Source: Oxobacter pfennigii (GTDB lineage Bacteria > Bacillota > Clostridia > Clostridiales > Oxobacteraceae). From it: a stretch of 64,000 nt of DNA. A model generated the notes under the pieces. That model worked only from the letters and a program-made list of their open reading frames with translations. It did not search any database and was not told the origin of the DNA. How positions within the stretch are numbered: position 1 is the stretch's first letter; each line of letters begins with the position of its first letter. Both the position numbers and the translations under genes were made by a program. Shown here in pieces: positions 60,127 through 64,000 of the stretch. Location of the stretch: assembly GCF_001317355.1 (NCBI RefSeq), contig NZ_LKET01000032.1:124001-188000 (forward strand), in the 5' to 3' direction.

Positions 60127-60645
60127 CTATGATATCTCAGGTTCTTTATATTCAATCCCAAAAAGCTCTATAGTTACTTCTTTCATTTTTTGCTCATCCA
60201 CGGGTGTATCCCTTCTGTCTGTCTGGACCGATACTATTTTATCAACGGCGTCCATCCCTTGGATTACCTTTCCGAAGGATGCATATTGGCCGTCTAGATG
60301 AGGAGCATCATCCACCATTATGAAGAATTGGGAGCCTGCAGAATCAGGATGTCCTGAACGTGCCATGGATATAACTCCGCGCTCATGTTTTAATGTATTA
60401 GTAAAGCCGTTAGCATTAAATTCTCCCGGAATAGTATATCCGGGACCTCCTATTCCAATGCCTTCAGGATCTCCCCCCTGAATCATAAATCCCGGGATAA
60501 CCCTGTGGAATATAACTCCGTTATAAAAATTTTTCTTAATAAGGGAAATGAAATTATTGACGGTATTAGGTGCTATATCAGGATAAAGTTCTATTTTAAT
60601 AGCATCACCGTTCTCCATAATTATTGTAGCAACTGGATTTGCCAT
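60127..60645 (-). CDS. cyclophilin-type peptidyl-prolyl cis-trans isomerase
   Basis: 172 aa from the ATG at 60645 (AAAGGAGGAAAATAC). Cyclophilin core: F-H-R-V-I-P-G-F-M-I-Q-G-G-D near residue 45, G-S-Q-F-F-I near 101 and the substrate pocket H-L-D-G-Q-Y-A-S-F-G-K-V near 115. No signal peptide, so a cytoplasmic folding helper. Monocistronic. Confidence 0.94.
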   Translation of the reverse strand: MANPVATIIMENGDAIKIELYPDIAPNTVNNFISLIKKNFYNGVIFHRVIPGFMIQGGDPEGIGIGGPGYTIPGEFNANGFTNTLKHERGVISMARSGHPDSAGSQFFIMVDDAPHLDGQYASFGKVIQGMDAVDKIVSVQTDRRDTPVDEQKMKEVTIELFGIEYKEPEIS

Positions 60646-60748
60646 GTATTTTCCTCCTTTAAATATATAGATGTAAGAGCACACTAATTTATGTTACCAT
60701 ATGTATCCTTGTCCTGTCATGCTATTTTTATTTATAGCAAAAAAGGGT

Positions 60749-60791
60749 AAAAAGATACCGAGCACATATTGAATGTGCACGGTATCTTTTT
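60749..60791 (-). terminator. terminator of the liv operon
   Basis: AAAAAGATACCG and CGGTATCTTTTT arms with an inner GCACAT/ATGTGC stem, overlapping the livF stop codon, with T-run on the minus strand. Confidence 0.9.
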
Positions 60792-61495
60792 TAGTCCCCA
60801 AGATATGCTTTTTTTACATCTTCATTTTCCATAACTTCTTTGGCATCGCCTTCAAGAACTATTGAGCCGGTTTCTAAAACATAGGCTCTGTTAGCAATCG
60901 AAAGTGCCATATGGGCATTCTGTTCTACAAGAAGAACTGTTCTTCCTTCCTCATTTATCTCTTTTATGATTTTGAATATTTCCTTTACGAGAAGAGGTGA
61001 TAAGCCCATTGACGGTTCATCCAATAAAAGAAGCTCAGGATTTGACATCAATGCTCTTCCAATAGCTAGCATTTGCTGTTCTCCTCCGGATAATGTTCCG
61101 GCAATCTGATTTATTCTTTCCTTCAATCTTGGAAATTTTTCATATACCAATTCGTAATCTCTTCTTATCTTTTCAACATCTTTTCTAAGGTAAGCTCCCA
61201 GTTCAAGGTTTTCTCTTACACTCATCCTCGGAAAAATTCTTCTCCCTTCTGGAACCTGACATAGGCCCATCGCAACTATGGAACTGGCTTCTGCATTGGT
61301 TATATCTTTTCCTTTATAAGTAATTTCTCCACTGGCTACCTTTTCCAATGAGGAAACAGCTCTGATTGTAGTTGTTTTACCTGCTCCGTTTGCACCTATA
61401 AGTGTTACAACTTCTTTTTCTTTTACTGAAAAGCTTATGCCTTTAATGGCATGGATATTGCCATAATAAACGTTAATGTCTTTTACATCAAGCAC
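60791..61495 (-). CDS. livF: branched-chain amino-acid ABC transporter ATPase LivF
   Basis: 234 aa. Walker A G-A-N-G-A-G-K-T near 34, signature L-S-G-G-E-Q-Q-M-L near 133, Walker B L-L-L-L-D-E-P near 153, and the LivF-type G-R-R-I-F-P-R-M-S block. The GTG start overlaps livG by 8 nt. It ends the livHMGF operon. Confidence 0.94.
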   Translation of the reverse strand: MLDVKDINVYYGNIHAIKGISFSVKEKEVVTLIGANGAGKTTTIRAVSSLEKVASGEITYKGKDITNAEASSIVAMGLCQVPEGRRIFPRMSVRENLELGAYLRKDVEKIRRDYELVYEKFPRLKERINQIAGTLSGGEQQMLAIGRALMSNPELLLLDEPSMGLSPLLVKEIFKIIKEINEEGRTVLLVEQNAHMALSIANRAYVLETGSIVLEGDAKEVMENEDVKKAYLGD

Positions 61496-62264
61496 TTACA
61501 GAGACCTCCTCGCCGATATATGCTTCTATAACCTTAGGATTCCTCTTTATTTCATCAGGTACTCCCCTGGCTATAGTCTGACCATGGTCAAGAACTATTA
61601 TTTTTTCGCATATATTCATAACAAATTTCATATCGTGTTCTATCAATAAAACAGATAAATCGAATTTTTCCTTGACGAATTTAATTGTTTCCATCAAATC
61701 CATAGTTTCCTGCGGATTCATACCTGCAGCCGGTTCGTCAAGAAGCAGCAGTCTTGGGCTGGTAGCCAATGCCCTTGCAATTTCCAACCTCCTCTGCTTT
61801 CCGTAAGGTAAGTTCTTAGCCAAATCAGCTGCATTTTCATGTAAGCCGAATATTTCAAGGAGCTCCATGGCATTCTTTTCAATCTGCTTTTCTTCCTTGT
61901 AGTATAATGGAAGCCTCAAAATGCTTGAAATAAGTCCGTTTTTAGCTCTGAAATGATAAGACAGCCTTACGTTATCAAGTACTGTTAAATCTTTAAAAAG
62001 CCTGATGTTCTGGAAAGTCCTTGCAACACCCATCTTTGTTATTTCATAGGGTTTATGCCCTACAAGACTTTTACCGTCAAGTTTAATTTCACCTGTAGTA
62101 GGCTGATACACGCCGGTTAACATATTAAAGCATGTAGTTTTACCTGAGCCGTTAGGTCCTATAAGCCCATGTATCTCATTTTTTTCAAGGGTAAGATTAA
62201 ATTCAGAAACAGCTTTTAAGCCTCCGAATAATATGGATAGATTATCAACTCTTAGAAGTTCCAT
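61488..62264 (-). CDS. livG: branched-chain amino-acid ABC transporter ATPase LivG
   Basis: 258 aa. Walker A G-P-N-G-S-G-K-T near 36, the LivG hallmark R-T-F-Q-N-I-R-L-F near 87, L-P-Y-G-K-Q-R-R-L-E signature near 150 and Walker B L-L-L-L-D-E-P. The ATG has GGGGGG upstream and overlaps livM by 20 nt. It pairs with LivF to drive LivHM. Confidence 0.94.
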   Translation of the reverse strand: MELLRVDNLSILFGGLKAVSEFNLTLEKNEIHGLIGPNGSGKTTCFNMLTGVYQPTTGEIKLDGKSLVGHKPYEITKMGVARTFQNIRLFKDLTVLDNVRLSYHFRAKNGLISSILRLPLYYKEEKQIEKNAMELLEIFGLHENAADLAKNLPYGKQRRLEIARALATSPRLLLLDEPAAGMNPQETMDLMETIKFVKEKFDLSVLLIEHDMKFVMNICEKIIVLDHGQTIARGVPDEIKRNPKVIEAYIGEEVSVSA

Positions 62265-63222
62265 CTTTAACCCCCCTTTCCTTGCCGAATAATTTTTTCA
62301 ATCTTTTTGCAGCACCTGAGATAGAAAGTTCTTTTGTTCCCAAAAGGCCAGAAGGTCTGTAAATCATAACTAGAATTAGTGCCAGAGAATAAATAACCAT
62401 TCTGTAATCACTGAACTGTCTGAGGGCTTCAGGTAAAATTGTCAGTACTATTGAAGAGAATATAGAACCAATGATACTGCCCATACCGCCCATAACTACC
62501 ATTATTACAATATCAATGGACTTTAAAAAATCAAAGGATTTCGGGTTGATATACATAATGTAATGAGCATATAATCCTCCTGCTATTCCGGCAAAAGCAG
62601 CAGCTACGGTAAATGCCATAACTTTATATTTTGTAGTATTTATTCCCATGGCTTCTGCGGCTATTTCATCCTCTCTTATGGACTTTAGAGCTCTTCCATG
62701 AGTTGAATTTATAATATTTATTACAACCAATACGGTAACAACCGCCAGTAAATATACAATATCAAATGTAGTCTTTTTGGGAATGCCCATAAGACCCCTT
62801 GCACCGCCAACATATTCAATATTAACAAATAAAACCCTTATTATTTCACCAAAACCTAAGGTTGTTATAGCAAGATAATCACCTTTCAGTCTCAATGTCG
62901 GGAAGCCTATAAGGCAGCCTACAATTGCAGCTGCAATTCCGCCTAAAATTAAGGCAGGCAAAAAAGGAATACCCATCTTGATTGATGCAACTGAAGCCAC
63001 ATAGCCTCCTACGGACATAAAACCAGCATGTCCTAATGACAGCTGCCCTGTTATACCGTTTATAAGGTTTAAGCTTACTGCCAATATGATGTTTATACCG
63101 GCAAAGGTGATAATCTGTATATGATAATTATTTAATACCTGATAACGCATAAGATTTGCCAGCACTAAATATACTAATACCGCAATCCCTATAACGATTA
63201 AATATTTTGTTCTCTCTTTCAA
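62245..63222 (-). CDS. livM: branched-chain amino-acid ABC transporter permease LivM
   Basis: 325 aa from a TTG at 63222 with AGGTGA 5 nt upstream (a GTG three codons earlier overlaps that site). About nine membrane segments and the family core L-G-H-A-G-F-M-S-V-G-G-Y, E-I-I-R-V-L, and R-E-D-E-I-A-A-E-A-M-G-I-N coupling loop near 185. It directly follows livH. Confidence 0.93.
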   Translation of the reverse strand: MKERTKYLIVIGIAVLVYLVLANLMRYQVLNNYHIQIITFAGINIILAVSLNLINGITGQLSLGHAGFMSVGGYVASVASIKMGIPFLPALILGGIAAAIVGCLIGFPTLRLKGDYLAITTLGFGEIIRVLFVNIEYVGGARGLMGIPKKTTFDIVYLLAVVTVLVVINIINSTHGRALKSIREDEIAAEAMGINTTKYKVMAFTVAAAFAGIAGGLYAHYIMYINPKSFDFLKSIDIVIMVVMGGMGSIIGSIFSSIVLTILPEALRQFSDYRMVIYSLALILVMIYRPSGLLGTKELSISGAAKRLKKLFGKERGVKDGTSKS

Positions 63223-63231
63223 TTTTGTCAC

Positions 63232-63999
63232 CTACACTTTCTCGCTGGTCTTCTTGCCCATCAATCCTGACGGTTTTACAAGAAGTATTATAATTAATAT
63301 TGCGAAAGCTATGGCATCAGAAAGTTGTGTAGATATATAACCCTTAGTCAATGTTTCGGCTATACCCATTAAAAATCCGCCGGCCATGGCACCAGGTATT
63401 ATACCTATACCTCCTAAGACAGCGGCTATAAATGCTTTTAACCCTGACATTACTCCCATAAGAGGGTCAATTCTCTGATATACTATACCAACCAGTACAC
63501 CTGCCACGGCAGCTAATGAAGAACCTATGGCAAAGGTGTAGGATATTGTCCTGTCGATGTTTATCCCCATCAGCTTTGCTGCGTCCTTATCCTGGGAGAC
63601 TGCTCTCATAGCCTTTCCAACTTTTGTTTTGTGGACTATAAACTGCAGTATCAGCATCAGTATTACAGAAACAGAAAAAACTACTATCTGTAAGTTATTT
63701 ATCTGTAAGCTTCCTATATTAATAATCTGAACTTTAATCAACTCAGGGAAGCTCCTTGGATTTGGACCTATGAAAATTCTTACAAGATTCTCAATAAGCA
63801 AAGAAACACCTATAGCTGTAATAAGGTTTGTTACTTTAGGTGCTGTCCTTATGGGCCTGTATGCAAGTTTTTCAATTGTTAGACCTAAAATAGCACTGGT
63901 AGCCATTGCTATTAAAAGTACGGGTAAAAAAGGCAATTTCAATGCCCCAGCAGCAAAAAAAGCAGCATATGCTCCTACCATGTAAATATCGCCATGGGC
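63232..63999 (-). CDS. livH: branched-chain amino-acid ABC transporter permease LivH, N-terminus cut by window end
   Basis: 256 codons are visible. The first, A-H-G-D-I-Y-M-V-G-A-Y, belongs to the conserved N-terminal motif, so only about 40 residues are missing. Coupling loop A-V-S-Q-D-K-D-A-A-K-L-M-G-I-N near the middle; the end G-L-M-G-K-K is intact. A ligand-binding livJ/livK is probably upstream, beyond the window. Confidence 0.93.
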   Translation of the reverse strand, partial: AHGDIYMVGAYAAFFAAGALKLPFLPVLLIAMATSAILGLTIEKLAYRPIRTAPKVTNLITAIGVSLLIENLVRIFIGPNPRSFPELIKVQIINIGSLQINNLQIVVFSVSVILMLILQFIVHKTKVGKAMRAVSQDKDAAKLMGINIDRTISYTFAIGSSLAAVAGVLVGIVYQRIDPLMGVMSGLKAFIAAVLGGIGIIPGAMAGGFLMGIAETLTKGYISTQLSDAIAFAILIIILLVKPSGLMGKKTSEKV

Positions 64000-64000
64000 A

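Overview
The window looks like a chromosomal segment of an endospore-forming, low-G+C member of the Clostridia (Firmicutes). It carries the early sporulation block spoIIGA-sigE-sigG, a spoVD-type PBP with PASTA domains, a Spo0E-like phosphatase, and Clostridia-style small genes (ylmC/ymxH, sbp, DUF881, DUF3793). Shine-Dalgarno sequences are strong, and TTG and GTG starts are common. The species cannot be read from the sequence. No phage, insertion sequence, CRISPR array or rRNA is visible; there is one tRNA (Pro, GGG).

Layout. 1-5.3 kb is a mixed accessory region: end of a PadR regulator, a HAAS-SEDS fusion, a methyltransferase, a membrane-anchored serine protease, tRNA-Pro, a VOC protein and a nitroreductase. 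5.3-9.1 kb holds gpsA, der and a DUF512/radical-SAM gene. 9.2-18.0 kb is a phosphate island, all on the minus strand and read as phoP-phoR, pstB, a chemoreceptor, pstS-pstC-pstA-phoU. Three matching PhoP-type boxes (four hexamers at 11-bp spacing, then 9 nt to a -10) precede pstB, the chemoreceptor and pstS. 18.0-37.6 kb, also minus strand, runs from a Spo0E-like gene through the division/cell-wall (dcw) cluster mraZ-rsmH-ftsL-spoVD-murE-mraY-ftsW-murA-divIB-DUF881-sbp-DUF881-ftsA-ftsZ, then spoIIGA-sigE-sigG, ylmC, nrdR and pgeF. murF, murD, murG and murB are absent from the cluster. A three-unit, 10-bp-period operator lies before mraZ.

37.8-50 kb has paired M16 peptidases, ychF, a large imperfect palindrome, a Lon-family protease, deoC, a small unknown gene, a Ca-type P-ATPase and a block of polyprenyl synthase, Gx membrane protein, NusG-domain-II protein and ApbE flavin transferase (48.6-51.5 kb), reminiscent of flavin-based electron-transfer loci. 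51.9-60.6 kb has a CBS/DRTGG pyrophosphatase, a DUF429-like fusion of unknown function, an FtsH-like protease, a run of very small ORFs with good ribosome binding sites (57.1-57.5 kb), a phospholipase-C-like protein, a metallophosphoesterase, a DUF3793 protein and a cyclophilin. 60.8-64 kb is a branched-chain amino-acid ABC transporter (livHMGF) cut by the window end.

How the parts work together. The dcw genes supply lipid-linked wall precursor, septal synthase and the Z-ring; spoIIGA-sigE-sigG take over the same region's transcription in sporulation. The Pst/Pho genes form one regulon in which phosphate sensing apparently also drives a chemoreceptor. All functional statements come from reading motifs and context; no database search was run.
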